A DNA stretch of 64,000 nucleotides from assembly GCF_018785265.1 (NCBI RefSeq), contig NZ_WQPK01000024.1:24638-88637 (forward strand). Reading direction: 5' to 3'. This document shows positions 7,239-17,766 of the stretch, piece after piece. This stretch comes from Collinsella aerofaciens. Lineage in GTDB: Bacteria > Actinomycetota > Coriobacteriia > Coriobacteriales > Coriobacteriaceae. A program made the translations under genes and the position numbers. The notes beneath the pieces are model-generated. The model was not told where the DNA came from. It saw only the letters and a program-made list of their open reading frames with translations, and made no database searches. Within the stretch, counting starts at the first letter, position 1, and the number at the start of each line of letters is the position of its first letter.

Positions 7239-8963
7239 GTGGACGAGGAAGCAAGCATCATCCTGGGGGATGCCATCGCCTTTTGTCAGCGCGACGGCCA
7301 AGATGCACGCCTCATCAACATGCTGGGGCAATCGCGCGCCATAAGCCTGACCGAAGATACGCTCACGATCGAGGCCCCCTCGCGCTTTGCCATCGCGCAG
7401 CTCAAAAAGCATCAGCCGACTATTGAGGCCTATCTGGAAGAAATCGCCTTTGCGCCGATTGCGCTCGACATCGTGGCACCGCAAGGCGCCGCGACGGAAT
7501 CCGCTGCCGCGACGGCGCCCGCCACGGCTCCCGCTGCTTCCCCGGCGGTGCCGGCCTCCGCAGGCGACGTGCCGACAATCGAGCACCAGCACAGCGATGT
7601 TTCCCGTGAAACCATGGCGCCGTTGCCGACCGCGGTAGCGACGTCAACGAACGCACCCGTCACGCACATGCCCATCGCTCACGACGCAGCGGCGGGCGCG
7701 GATTCGGGCATTGCAATCAAGAACACGCTCTCGGCCGACGATTTTCGTCGCATGATGAACCAGATGAAGGGCGGAGCGCCGACTAAATCCACGCAAGCTG
7801 CGACCCCCGCTTCACCCATGCCAGCACCGACCGTGCCGGCCGAGCAGAATACGGATGGAGCCCCGCTCGCCGCGAACTCAAAATTTACCTTTGAGAACTT
7901 TGTCTACGGCCCCGAGAACAGCCATGCCTATCGCTCGGCACTCAAGTTTGCCGCCCTCGCGGACGAGCGCGGCACATGCACATCACTGTTCATCTACGGC
8001 AAATCGGGCCTGGGCAAGACGCACCTGCTGCTTGCCATCAAAAACGAGCTCGCCGAGAAGTCGCCCGAGATCAAGGTCAAGTATGCCAACTCCCAGGCAT
8101 ATCTGGACGACCTGATGACCGAGTTCGACCGCCAAAAGAAGAGCAACGCCCCCATCATGCAGGCGTACCACGGCGTGGACGTGCTCATCATCGATGACAT
8201 CCAAAACATCATCGGCAAGCGCGCGAGCGTGGACTACTTTTTCCAGCTCATGGACGAGTTCATCCGCAACAACAAGAAGGTCGTCATCGCGGCAGACCGT
8301 GCCCCCAAGGACCTGAGCATGGACGAGCGTCTGACCAGCCGCTTCAACGCCGGCATGCTCTGCCTGGTCGCAGAGCCCAGCTACGAGATGAAATACAAGA
8401 TCTTGCAGCGCTATTACGAGAACACCATCGTCGCCGCTCCCGAGGCAGGCGACGACTCGCTGCTGGCGGCCTATGGGGGCGACGGCGGACACCTGACCGA
8501 CGAGCACTTTAAACACATGGCCGAGGTCTCGGGCACCAACATCCGCGAACTCGAGAGCTTTTGCGAGCGCTGCGCCGGCGAGGCGGGCGACCGCGAGCGC
8601 GAGGGCGGGGAGCTCACCTTTGACGATATCGACGCCATCGCCAGCCAGTACTTCGACACATCGGCCAAAAAGATCAACGTCCAGACGGTTCAGTCCGTCA
8701 TCGAAGAGCAGTACGGCGTGACGCACGAGGAGCTCATCGGCCCGCGTCGCAACGCCAATATCGCCAAAGCACGCCATATCGCTATCTACCTGGCCATCGA
8801 GATGTGCGAGATGACGACCACGGCGGTGGGCGCCGAATTTGGCAACCGCAACCACTCGACCGTCAGCACGAGCTACAAAAAGGTCCAGAAGATGATCCAG
8901 GAAGACCGTACCGTCACCGAAGACCTCAAATCGCTGCGCGATAAAATTACACTGCGCTCGTAG
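7239..8963 (+). CDS. dnaA: Chromosomal replication initiator DnaA
   Basis: DnaA binds origin boxes and, as an ATP-dependent AAA+ filament, melts the origin. The 574-residue protein has domain I (about 1-85), a long Ala/Pro/Thr-rich domain II linker (about 90-210), and the AAA+ domain with Walker A GKSGLGKTH (254-262) and Walker B VDVLIIDDIQ. The C-terminal DNA-binding domain contains ARHIAIYLAIEMCEM and FGNRNHSTV. In most DnaA proteins the last motif is RDHTTV; here Asp is replaced by Asn538 and Thr by Ser540. The GTG at 7239 has GGAGAG upstream. The linker region contains a parS-like sequence at 7598-7613. It follows the ATPase/winged-helix gene by 15 bases. Confidence 0.97.
   Translation: MDEEASIILGDAIAFCQRDGQDARLINMLGQSRAISLTEDTLTIEAPSRFAIAQLKKHQPTIEAYLEEIAFAPIALDIVAPQGAATESAAATAPATAPAASPAVPASAGDVPTIEHQHSDVSRETMAPLPTAVATSTNAPVTHMPIAHDAAAGADSGIAIKNTLSADDFRRMMNQMKGGAPTKSTQAATPASPMPAPTVPAEQNTDGAPLAANSKFTFENFVYGPENSHAYRSALKFAALADERGTCTSLFIYGKSGLGKTHLLLAIKNELAEKSPEIKVKYANSQAYLDDLMTEFDRQKKSNAPIMQAYHGVDVLIIDDIQNIIGKRASVDYFFQLMDEFIRNNKKVVIAADRAPKDLSMDERLTSRFNAGMLCLVAEPSYEMKYKILQRYYENTIVAAPEAGDDSLLAAYGGDGGHLTDEHFKHMAEVSGTNIRELESFCERCAGEAGDREREGGELTFDDIDAIASQYFDTSAKKINVQTVQSVIEEQYGVTHEELIGPRRNANIAKARHIAIYLAIEMCEMTTTAVGAEFGNRNHSTVSTSYKKVQKMIQEDRTVTEDLKSLRDKITLRS
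7598..7613. promoter_or_regulatory. parS-like site inside dnaA (14/16)
   Basis: TGTTTCCCGTGAAACC matches parS at 14 of 16 positions. It encodes Val-Ser-Arg-Glu-Thr in the non-conserved DnaA linker, so selection for the protein sequence there should be weak. Confidence 0.5.
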
Positions 8964-9201
8964 GGAAATAGAGACACCTGTTGAAAACTTGTCGAAACCA
9001 TGGGCATAAGGTGTCTAAAACCCAACCCGCGGTGGTGAAAAGTTTTGCGCAGGTTTTGAACGTGGAAAACCACCCCCGTTGCACACAGGTTGCTGTCGAT
9101 TCTCTTTCTGGGTCTGACCTGCGTCTTTGGGAGTAATCAACAGTTTCGTCAGTGCTATTACTATTATTAAGATATTTATATCTAAAGAAAGGTATTAAAA
9201 G
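8964..9201. other. dnaA-dnaN intergenic region, candidate right part of oriC
   Basis: The stretch holds an inverse copy of the 13-mer (8976-8988), TTGAAAACTTGTCGAAA (8981-8997), and an AT-rich block at about 9155-9195 ahead of dnaN. Within the AT-rich block the minus strand reads TAATAATAGTAA (9169 to 9158), four trinucleotides of the DnaA-trio type. This resembles the arrangement of a bipartite origin with the unwinding element between dnaA and dnaN. Confidence 0.5.
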
Positions 9202-10305
9202 ATGAAGTTCACCGTCAGCCAGAGCTCGCTTACACAAGCCATCGGCGTCGTTATGAAGGGTGTCGCTTCGGCGTCCACCCTTCCCATCCTGTCGGGCGTG
9301 CTCGTCAAGGCGCAAGACGGCATCTTGGAATTCCAGACCTCTAACTACACCATCTCGATCCGTCATCGCATCGCGGCACATGTCGAAGAAGGGGGCGAGA
9401 TGGTTATCCCTTGTAAGATGCTCTCCAATATCACCAAGACCCTCCCCGATGCCCCGGTCACCTTTGAGCTGTCCGAGCGCCAGGTGCTGATTGGTTGTGA
9501 GAAGAGCTCTTTCCGCCTGAACACGCTCGATGCCAATGACTTCCCCGAGTTTCCGGCCTATGCCATCGAGAGCGCCGTGGAACTGCCGACCGATATCTTG
9601 TCCGAAATGGTCGGCCGCGTGTGGCGCGTCACCTCGACTGACAAGGCCCGCCCCATCCTGGGTGGCGTGCACATGAAGGTCGAGAACAACACCGTGCGCC
9701 TGGTGGCGACCGATTCCTTCCGCTTGGCCGTGTGCGATACGCAGGTCGAGACCTCAACCCTCGAGGGCTCCTTTGAACTCAACGTTCCGGCCGACGCCTT
9801 TAACGACGCGCTGAACATCATGGCCAGCCAGGCGACCATCATGATCGGGGCTACCGACACCCAGGTCGTCTTTGAGGCCGGCAACACCACCTACGTGTCG
9901 CGCCGCATCGAGGGCGTGTACCCCAACTACAAGCAGCTCATCCCCGATTCGTGCGTGACGAGCGTCAAGATCGACGTCGCCGCCTTTAACGCCGCCCTCA
10001 AGCGCGTGGCCGTTATCGCGAGCGCCAACCCCGCCGTCAAGTTCGAGATCGATGTCGAGAACGGGCAGATGGGCCTGTCCTCCATTTCCAATGACCAGGA
10101 CCTTGCGCAGGAGACGATCGATGTCGAGGCCGAGGGCGAGTCGGGCACCATCGCCTTCAACTACCACTACATCTTTGGCTGCCTCAATGCCCTGTCCAAG
10201 GAGAAGGAGATCACGCTGGAGCTCAAGAGCTACTCGCAGGCGGGCATCTTCAAGTCCTACGACAAGATCAACTACCTGTACCTGGTCATGCCGGTCCGCA
10301 TCTAG
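9202..10305 (+). CDS. dnaN: DNA polymerase III beta sliding clamp
   Basis: The beta clamp encircles DNA and tethers the replicative polymerase. The 367-residue protein has the three-repeat clamp architecture, with KFTVSQSSLTQAIGVVMKGV at the start and the closing YLVMPVRI typical of DnaN C-termini. Other recognisable pieces are TDSFRLAVCD and VSRRIEGVYPNY. AAAGAAAGG precedes the ATG. The position dnaA-dnaN-recF is canonical. Confidence 0.97.
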   Translation: MKFTVSQSSLTQAIGVVMKGVASASTLPILSGVLVKAQDGILEFQTSNYTISIRHRIAAHVEEGGEMVIPCKMLSNITKTLPDAPVTFELSERQVLIGCEKSSFRLNTLDANDFPEFPAYAIESAVELPTDILSEMVGRVWRVTSTDKARPILGGVHMKVENNTVRLVATDSFRLAVCDTQVETSTLEGSFELNVPADAFNDALNIMASQATIMIGATDTQVVFEAGNTTYVSRRIEGVYPNYKQLIPDSCVTSVKIDVAAFNAALKRVAVIASANPAVKFEIDVENGQMGLSSISNDQDLAQETIDVEAEGESGTIAFNYHYIFGCLNALSKEKEITLELKSYSQAGIFKSYDKINYLYLVMPVRI

Positions 10306-10315
10306 CAACTGCCCT

Positions 10316-11422
10316 ATGACCATGTTCGCCCGCGATCTTTCCGTCGCGCACTACCGCAGCTTCGATAGCTATCGCCTTGCCCTGGACGAGGGCGTGACGA
10401 TACTTGCGGGACCAAACGCGGCGGGAAAGACCAATCTCATAGAGGCGCTGCAGCTGCTGACGAGCGGCGCCTCGTTTAGGCATCCGACCGCAGCCGAGCT
10501 CGTCCATGACGGCGTGGGCTCGTGCAAGGTCGAGCTGAGGCTCGAGGGCGACGGCCGCGTGCTTGATATGGGATTGAGCGCGGAGGACGGTAAGCGCTCG
10601 TTTAGCCGCAACGGCAAGAGATGCTCTGCCGCCGGTGTACGCGGGGTTCTGCCGAGCGTGCTGTTTTGCCCTGACCATCTGGACATGGTTAAGCGAGGCG
10701 CCAGTGTGCGCCGCGCCGCCCTCGATGACTTTGGCATGCAACTGAGCGCACGCTATGCCGATCTTGCGAGCACCTATGGGCGCTGCGTGACCCAGCGTAA
10801 CGCCTTGCTCAAGGAGACCTGGTGCTGCCGTGAGATGCTCGGCGCGTGGAACGATTCGATTGCCCGCGCGGGCGCGGCTCTGCTCGTGCACCGGTTGGCC
10901 CTGCTCGACCGGCTGGCGGGCCATGTACACACTGCCTACGGGCAAGTGGCGTCCGGCGAGGCTGCCAACGTGACCTATACGTCCACGCTGGGGGATTTGC
11001 CCCAGGTCGAGGATCGCGAAGAGCTGAAGGGCTGGGCGTACGAGCGCATGCTGGCTGCCCTTGATGAGCACGCCGACGAGGAAATTCGCCGCGGCGTGAC
11101 GTTGGTGGGACCGCATCGCGATGAGATTGAGTTTACCGTGGCGGGTCGCTCCGCCCGTTCATTTGCCAGCCAAGGTCAACAGCGAACGTTGGTTCTGGCC
11201 TGGAAGGTGGCGGAGGTGGCCGTGGCTCGCGATGTCCTGGGCACCGCCCCACTGCTGCTTTTAGACGACGTGATGAGCGAGCTCGACGGCGAGCGTCGCG
11301 GCGCTTTTCTGCGGCTGATCGGCGATGATATCCAGACGGTCATAACCACGACCAACCTGGGGTACTTTACCGATGACCTGCTTGATCGAGCCAAGGTGGT
11401 GAGCATGGGTGAGACGTGCTAA
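10316..11422 (+). CDS. recF: RecF recombination mediator
   Basis: RecF is an SMC-like ATPase that with RecO and RecR helps load RecA at gaps. The 368-residue protein has Walker A GPNAAGKTN at 32-40, the ABC-type signature FASQGQQRTLVLAWK and Walker B LLLLDDVMSELD near the C-terminus. The ATG at 10316 lies 10 bases after dnaN; the next ATG at 10322 is also possible. The frame is open much further upstream inside dnaN, but that is not coding. It overlaps the following DciA-like gene by 14 bases, which suggests coupling. Confidence 0.95.
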   Translation: MTMFARDLSVAHYRSFDSYRLALDEGVTILAGPNAAGKTNLIEALQLLTSGASFRHPTAAELVHDGVGSCKVELRLEGDGRVLDMGLSAEDGKRSFSRNGKRCSAAGVRGVLPSVLFCPDHLDMVKRGASVRRAALDDFGMQLSARYADLASTYGRCVTQRNALLKETWCCREMLGAWNDSIARAGAALLVHRLALLDRLAGHVHTAYGQVASGEAANVTYTSTLGDLPQVEDREELKGWAYERMLAALDEHADEEIRRGVTLVGPHRDEIEFTVAGRSARSFASQGQQRTLVLAWKVAEVAVARDVLGTAPLLLLDDVMSELDGERRGAFLRLIGDDIQTVITTTNLGYFTDDLLDRAKVVSMGETC

Positions 11423-11972
11423 TTACGAGCGCGAGAGCGAGACAGTCGCCTTCAGTGGGTTTTTGAACGCAGAGCGCCAGCGCATCCTGGCGGCTGCAAC
11501 ACCTGAGCGCCGTGCGCAGATGGAGGCTGCCGAGGAGTCGCGCGCGATCTATCGCGCGTGGAACGCGGTGTGCTCGGGCACGCGCGAGGGGCGGCATGTG
11601 ACGGGCCTGCGCTACCTGCCCGAGTCCAATGAGCTGCTGGTATATCTCGACTCGCCCTCGTGGACGCAGGAAATGACGCTGTTGCGCGAGATCATCCGCG
11701 CACGTATGGAGCGCGCCGGTGCACATGTGGACGGCCTGGTGTTCAAAACCACCGCGCCCGGTCACACGCCGCCCGCCGCCAAGCAGCGCCTGCGCCCGGC
11801 GACGACCGAGCGCCCGCCGGCCCCGCACGCCGACCTAAGTGAGGCCGAGCGCACCGAGATTGAGCGCCAAGTGGCGCCCATCGAAGACCAAAAACTGCGC
11901 GAGGCCCTCGAGAATGCCATGAGAGCCAGCGCCGAGTGGGCCAAGGGCGTGCAAAGCAAAAAAGAGCCTTAA
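11409..11972 (+). CDS. DciA/DUF721-family protein (probable helicase-loading factor)
   Basis: The 187-residue protein fits the DUF721/DciA family by position (between recF and gyrB) and by its central segment GLRYLPESNELLVYLDSPSWTQEMTLL, which continues into the conserved ERAGAHVDGLVFKT. DciA is known in other bacteria as the loader or chaperone of the replicative helicase DnaB, replacing DnaC/DnaI. A Pro/Arg-rich linker and an acidic/helical C-terminus follow. The GTG start at 11409 lies inside the recF end. dnaB itself is about 15 kb away in this window. A strong terminator follows. Family assignment is likely; function is inferred. Confidence 0.8.
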   Translation: MRRANYERESETVAFSGFLNAERQRILAAATPERRAQMEAAEESRAIYRAWNAVCSGTREGRHVTGLRYLPESNELLVYLDSPSWTQEMTLLREIIRARMERAGAHVDGLVFKTTAPGHTPPAAKQRLRPATTERPPAPHADLSEAERTEIERQVAPIEDQKLREALENAMRASAEWAKGVQSKKEP

Positions 11973-11998
11973 ATCGCATCTGGTGGCCTTGTAGAGCC

Positions 11999-12028
11999 AA
12001 ATACCCTCGTTCCCGAGGGTATTTTTTT
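11999..12028 (+). terminator. Terminator after the dnaN-recF-dciA block
   Basis: A perfect 11-bp stem (11999-12009 with 12014-12024) has a 4-nt loop and runs into T residues. Confidence 0.9.
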
Positions 12029-12035
12029 ACGATAA

Positions 12036-14108
<2,073 letters not shown>

Positions 14109-14114
14109 TCCCCG

Positions 14115-14214
14115 CGGCTTTCCCAGCCACCGCACCTTCGCCCTCAATCGTCGGTCGCGTACCCAAGTACGCTTCCCTCCTCTTTCGGGCGAATCTGCGG
14201 CACCTGGAAAAGCC
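14115..14214. repeat. Long imperfect inverted repeat between gyrB and gyrA
   Basis: Arms at about 14115-14143 and 14187-14214 pair with a few mismatches around a 43-base centre. The centre contains its own hairpin GCGTAC-ccaa-GTACGC (14157-14172). It fills most of the 155-bp gyrB-gyrA gap. Confidence 0.7.
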
Positions 14215-14263
14215 GTCTCCGTGGTAGGGAACTAATAGACCACGCAAACCATGAGGAGGTAAC

Positions 14264-17005
14264 GTGGCAGACGATATCAACAATAACGAGGGTATGGACG
14301 AGGCCGGCGATGCCGGTATGCCCGATGATCTGAAGCGCCTGCTTGCCCGTGCTGAGCAGGGCGAGGACGGCGATCCGGACGCCTATAACCCCGATGCCGA
14401 TGATGATGAGGAAGAGGACGACGACGGTGAGCTCGAGGAGAGCTTTGGCGAAGTCGATCGTGGCGCCTCGGCCGGCGAGGACATCAACGGCGGCCAGCTC
14501 CAGATTTCGGAGTTCGGTCGCGAGATGAAGCAGTCGTTCATCGAGTATTCGATGTCGGTTATCACAGCGCGTGCCCTGCCGGACGTGCGCGACGGCTTAA
14601 AGCCGGTACACCGCCGCATCCTGTACGCGATGAACGAGAGCGGCATCTACCCCAACCGCCCACACAAAAAGTCGGCCTGGACGGTCGGCGAAGTTATCGG
14701 TAAGTACCACCCGCACGGTGACTCTGCGGTCTACGAGGCCATGGTCCGCCTGGCGCAGTGGTTCTCCATGCGCACGCCGCTCATCGACGGTCACGGCAAC
14801 TTCGGCAACATCGATGGCGACGGCGCGGCGGCCATGCGTTACACCGAGAGCCGCCTGGCCAAGCCCGCCATGGAACTGCTGCGTGACTTGCAGAAGGATA
14901 CCGTCGACTGGCAGCCCAACTACGACGAATCGCTCGCCGAGCCCGTGGCACTGCCTGCGCGCTTCCCCAACCTGCTGGTCAACGGCAGCCAGGGCATCGC
15001 CGTCGGCATGGCCACCAACATCGCCCCGCATAACCTCACCGAGGCGATCGAGGCCACCTGCTACCTGATCGACAACCCCGACGCCACCGTCGACGAGCTC
15101 ATGCAGATCATACCCGGTCCGGACTTCCCCACCGGCGCCATCATCATGGGCAGCGCCGGCATTAAGCAGAGCTACGAGACCGGCCGCGGCTCCATTACCG
15201 TGCGTGCCAAGGCACATGTGGAGTCCACCAAGACCGGCCGCAGCCGCCTGGTCTTTACCGAGATTCCCTACATGGTCAACAAGGGCACCCTGCAGGAGAA
15301 GATCGCCCAACTCGTCAACGACAAGCGCATTGAGGGCATCTCGGATATGCGCGATGAGTCCAACCAGAAGGGCATCCGTCTGGTCATCGAGCTCAAGAAG
15401 GGCGTCATTCCGCAGGTCGTGCTCAACAACCTGTATAAGTACACCTCGCTGCAGACGACCTTTGGCGCCAACAACCTGGCACTCGTCAACGGCGTTCCCA
15501 AATGCCTGAGCTTGCGCGAGATGCTGCAGCACTACATCGACCACCAGGTCGACGTCGTCACCCGCCGCACCCGCTTCGACCTTAAGAAGGCCCAGGCCCG
15601 CGCGCATATCCTCGAGGGCTACCTGATGGCCCTTGACCATATCGACGAGGTCATCAGCATCATCCGCTCCTCGCAGACCGACTCCGAGGCCAGCAGCCGA
15701 CTGATCGAACGCTTTGGCTTTACGCCCGAGCAGACCACGGCCATCCTCGAGATGAAGCTGCGCCGCCTGACCGGCCTGGAGCGCGACAAGATCCAAGAAG
15801 AGTTGGACGGCCTGCGCCGCGCCATCGCCTACTACGAGGACCTGCTGGCGCACGAGGAGAAGATTCTGGGCGTCATCAAGGAAGAGATGCGCGAGATCTC
15901 CAAGAAGTTTGGCGACAAGCGCCGTACCGAAATCAGCCAGGTTGAGAAGGACCTGGATGTCGAGGACCTCATCGCCGACGAGGATATGGTCGTGACCATC
16001 ACCCACACCGGCTACGTTAAGCGTATCCCAGTGGCTGCCTACCGTGCCCAGAAGCGCGGTGGCAAGGGCGTGTCGGGCGTCAACCTCAAAGAGGACGACG
16101 TTATCGATGAGATGTTCATCGCGTCCACGCACGAGTACGTGCTGTTCTTCTCGAGCAAGGGCAAGGTCTATCGCCTGAAGGTGCACGAGCTGCCGGTGGG
16201 TACGCGCCAGGCGCGCGGTACCGCGATCGTCAACCTGCTGCCCTTCGAGGAAGGCGAGAAGATCGCGAGCGTCATCAGCTGCCGCGAGTTCCCGGCCGAC
16301 GAGTACCTGATGTTTGCCACCAAGAGCGGCATGGTCAAAAAGACCGTGATGAGCGCATATGACCGCAGCCGTCGCGACGGCCTGATCGCTATCAACCTGC
16401 GTGACGACGACGCGCTGCTGAACGTGCGCCGCGTGCGCGAGGGCGACAAGATTATCCTGGCCACCACCGCGGGCAAGGCGATCATGTTCTCCGAGGAGCA
16501 GGTGCGCGCCACCGGCCGCGATACCAGCGGCGTTCGCGGTATCGGTCTGAAGGACGGCGTGAGCGTTCTGGGCATGGAAGTCACTAACGGCAACGGCGAT
16601 CTATTCGTCATCACCGAGCGCGGCTACGGCAAGCGCACGCCGGTCGCGGACTACCCGGAGCAGAATCGCGGCGGTCAGGGCGTCTACACCATTCAAATGA
16701 CCGAGCGTAAGGGTAACCTCGCGGCCATGAAGACGGTGGGCCCGCAGCACGAGCTGTTCATCGTGACGGAGGGCGCGACGGTCATTCGCGTCAAGACCGA
16801 CGAGATCAGCCAGACCGGCCGCGCCACCCAGGGCGTCAAGATGATGACCGTCGACGACAACGACCGCATCTGCGCCGTGGCCCGCATGACGGCCGCCAAA
16901 GAGAGGCCCGAAGGCGAAGCCATAGAAAACGGCTCCGCCCCCGAAGAAACCCCTGTCGATCTAGGCGACGGCAACGACATGCCGGAAGATCTCCTTGACG
17001 AGTAA
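14264..17005 (+). CDS. gyrA: DNA gyrase subunit A with acidic N-terminal extension
   Basis: GyrA cuts and rejoins DNA. Motifs: [25 protein letters not shown], the catalytic tyrosine Y193 in AMRYTES (E. coli Y122), and the GyrA box QKRGGKG before the six-bladed C-terminal domain. Residues equivalent to E. coli S83 and D87 are S154 and E158; Glu at the second site is common in Gram-positive GyrA, so no resistance change is evident. The GTG at 14264 has GAGGAGG upstream. Odd feature: about 71 extra N-terminal residues, very acidic ([19 protein letters not shown]), not part of ordinary GyrA. The tail after residue ~880 is also acidic. GyrA is favoured over ParC by the GyrA box and the gyrB partner. 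Confidence 0.96.
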   Translation: MADDINNNEGMDEAGDAGMPDDLKRLLARAEQGEDGDPDAYNPDADDDEEEDDDGELEESFGEVDRGASAGEDINGGQLQISEFGREMKQSFIEYSMSVITARALPDVRDGLKPVHRRILYAMNESGIYPNRPHKKSAWTVGEVIGKYHPHGDSAVYEAMVRLAQWFSMRTPLIDGHGNFGNIDGDGAAAMRYTESRLAKPAMELLRDLQKDTVDWQPNYDESLAEPVALPARFPNLLVNGSQGIAVGMATNIAPHNLTEAIEATCYLIDNPDATVDELMQIIPGPDFPTGAIIMGSAGIKQSYETGRGSITVRAKAHVESTKTGRSRLVFTEIPYMVNKGTLQEKIAQLVNDKRIEGISDMRDESNQKGIRLVIELKKGVIPQVVLNNLYKYTSLQTTFGANNLALVNGVPKCLSLREMLQHYIDHQVDVVTRRTRFDLKKAQARAHILEGYLMALDHIDEVISIIRSSQTDSEASSRLIERFGFTPEQTTAILEMKLRRLTGLERDKIQEELDGLRRAIAYYEDLLAHEEKILGVIKEEMREISKKFGDKRRTEISQVEKDLDVEDLIADEDMVVTITHTGYVKRIPVAAYRAQKRGGKGVSGVNLKEDDVIDEMFIASTHEYVLFFSSKGKVYRLKVHELPVGTRQARGTAIVNLLPFEEGEKIASVISCREFPADEYLMFATKSGMVKKTVMSAYDRSRRDGLIAINLRDDDALLNVRRVREGDKIILATTAGKAIMFSEEQVRATGRDTSGVRGIGLKDGVSVLGMEVTNGNGDLFVITERGYGKRTPVADYPEQNRGGQGVYTIQMTERKGNLAAMKTVGPQHELFIVTEGATVIRVKTDEISQTGRATQGVKMMTVDDNDRICAVARMTAAKERPEGEAIENGSAPEETPVDLGDGNDMPEDLLDE

Positions 17006-17045
17006 GAGGCCCTAACTGTTAGAAAATATCAGACCCCATATATCG

Positions 17046-17078
17046 GCGGTCGGCGCACTGCGCGCCGACCGCTTTTTT
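17046..17078 (+). terminator. gyrA terminator
   Basis: A perfect 11-bp GC-rich stem (17046-17056 with 17062-17072) is followed by six T residues. Confidence 0.9.
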
Positions 17079-17259
17079 GAAAACCTTTGAACCCCGCGTC
17101 GGCCCCGGCTGCCCGGCGGCATGCGAAGTCGATCGCGAGTTCCGCACGAGCCGGAGAGCACTTAATGTGCTCTCTGTGCGAGTCAGGACTGTCCGAGTAG
17201 GCGACTTCACATGCCGCCGTGCGACCGGGGCGAACACCCTTCAAAGATTTTCAAAAAAA
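17073..17259. repeat. Very long imperfect inverted repeat upstream of the tRNA cluster
   Basis: Two arms of about 90 bases face each other around the palindromic centre GAGAGCACTTAATGTGCTCTC written as halves near 17152-17172. Outer parts match well (for example GGCGGCATGCGAAGTCG at 17116-17132 against CGACTTCACATGCCGCC). The rest carries scattered mismatches. No gene is supported in this ~300-bp gap. Confidence 0.7.
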
Positions 17260-17263
17260 GTTG

Positions 17264-17293
17264 TTGACGCGCGCGTAACGACTCGTCTAATAT
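17264..17293 (+). promoter_or_regulatory. Promoter of the tRNA-Ile/Ala/Ile cluster
   Basis: TTGACG (17264-17269) and TAATAT (17288-17293) are 18 bases apart and lie 14 bases upstream of the first tRNA-Ile. Confidence 0.75.
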
Positions 17294-17307
17294 ATCCCTT
17301 GCGCGAT

Positions 17308-17384
17308 GGACCTGTAGCTCAGTTGGTTAGAGCGTCCGGCTGATAACCGGGAGGTCACAAGTTCGAATCTTGTCAGGTCCACCA
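17308..17384 (+). tRNA. tRNA-Ile(GAT), copy 1
   Basis: The acceptor stem GGACCTG pairs with CAGGTCC. The anticodon loop is CTGATAA with anticodon GAT, the T-loop is GTTCGAATC, and CCA is encoded. It is identical to the copy at 17532-17608. Confidence 0.97.
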
Positions 17385-17395
17385 CTTTCTTTCGC

Positions 17396-17440
17396 AATAA
17401 ACACCCCAGCGAGAGCCGAGTCGCCGCTGGGGTGTTTATT
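17396..17440 (+). terminator. Strong hairpin between tRNA-Ile and tRNA-Ala
   Basis: A perfect 16-bp stem (17396-17411 with 17425-17440) has a 13-nt loop. It may be a terminator after copy 1 or a processing structure; the downstream T-run is weak. Confidence 0.6.
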
Positions 17441-17451
17441 ACTGTCTCCGT

Positions 17452-17527
17452 GGGGGTTTAGCTCAGCTGGGAGAGCGCGGGCTTTGCAAGCCTGAGGTCA
17501 GGGGTTCGATCCCCCTAACCTCCACCA
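17452..17527 (+). tRNA. tRNA-Ala(TGC)
   Basis: The acceptor stem GGGGGTT pairs with AACCTCC (one G-U). The anticodon loop TTTGCAA gives anticodon TGC, and CCA is encoded at 17525-17527. Confidence 0.97.
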
Positions 17528-17531
17528 TGAT

Positions 17532-17608
17532 GGACCTGTAGCTCAGTTGGTTAGAGCGTCCGGCTGATAACCGGGAGGTCACAAGTTCGAATCTTGTCAG
17601 GTCCACCA
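17532..17608 (+). tRNA. tRNA-Ile(GAT), copy 2
   Basis: Identical in sequence to 17308-17384, including the encoded CCA. It starts 4 bases after tRNA-Ala. Confidence 0.97.
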
Positions 17609-17622
17609 TCAAAACTGTGAAG

Positions 17623-17652
17623 AGCCCTGGGGCATTGCCTCGGGGCTTTTTT
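17623..17652 (+). terminator. Terminator of the tRNA cluster
   Basis: A stem (17623-17634 with 17635-17646 side, a few mismatches) is followed by six T residues (17647-17652). Confidence 0.75.
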
Positions 17653-17766
17653 CTTGTCTGCGATAAATCTCATTTTGGTTTTGTGTGCTGTGCGAAAGTT
17701 TGGGTAGTATAGCTATTCAATGCGGCGGACTGCCGCGTGTTAACCGCTACGTACCGGAGGTGTTCC

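Noticed and set aside
14723..14737. Possible quinolone-resistance changes in GyrA
   Set aside because: S154 (E. coli S83) is the sensitive residue and Glu at the D87 position is normal in many Gram-positive GyrA proteins.
17396..17440. Considered as a CRISPR-like or attachment repeat
   Set aside because: A single hairpin with no repeated units nearby; best read as a terminator or processing stem.
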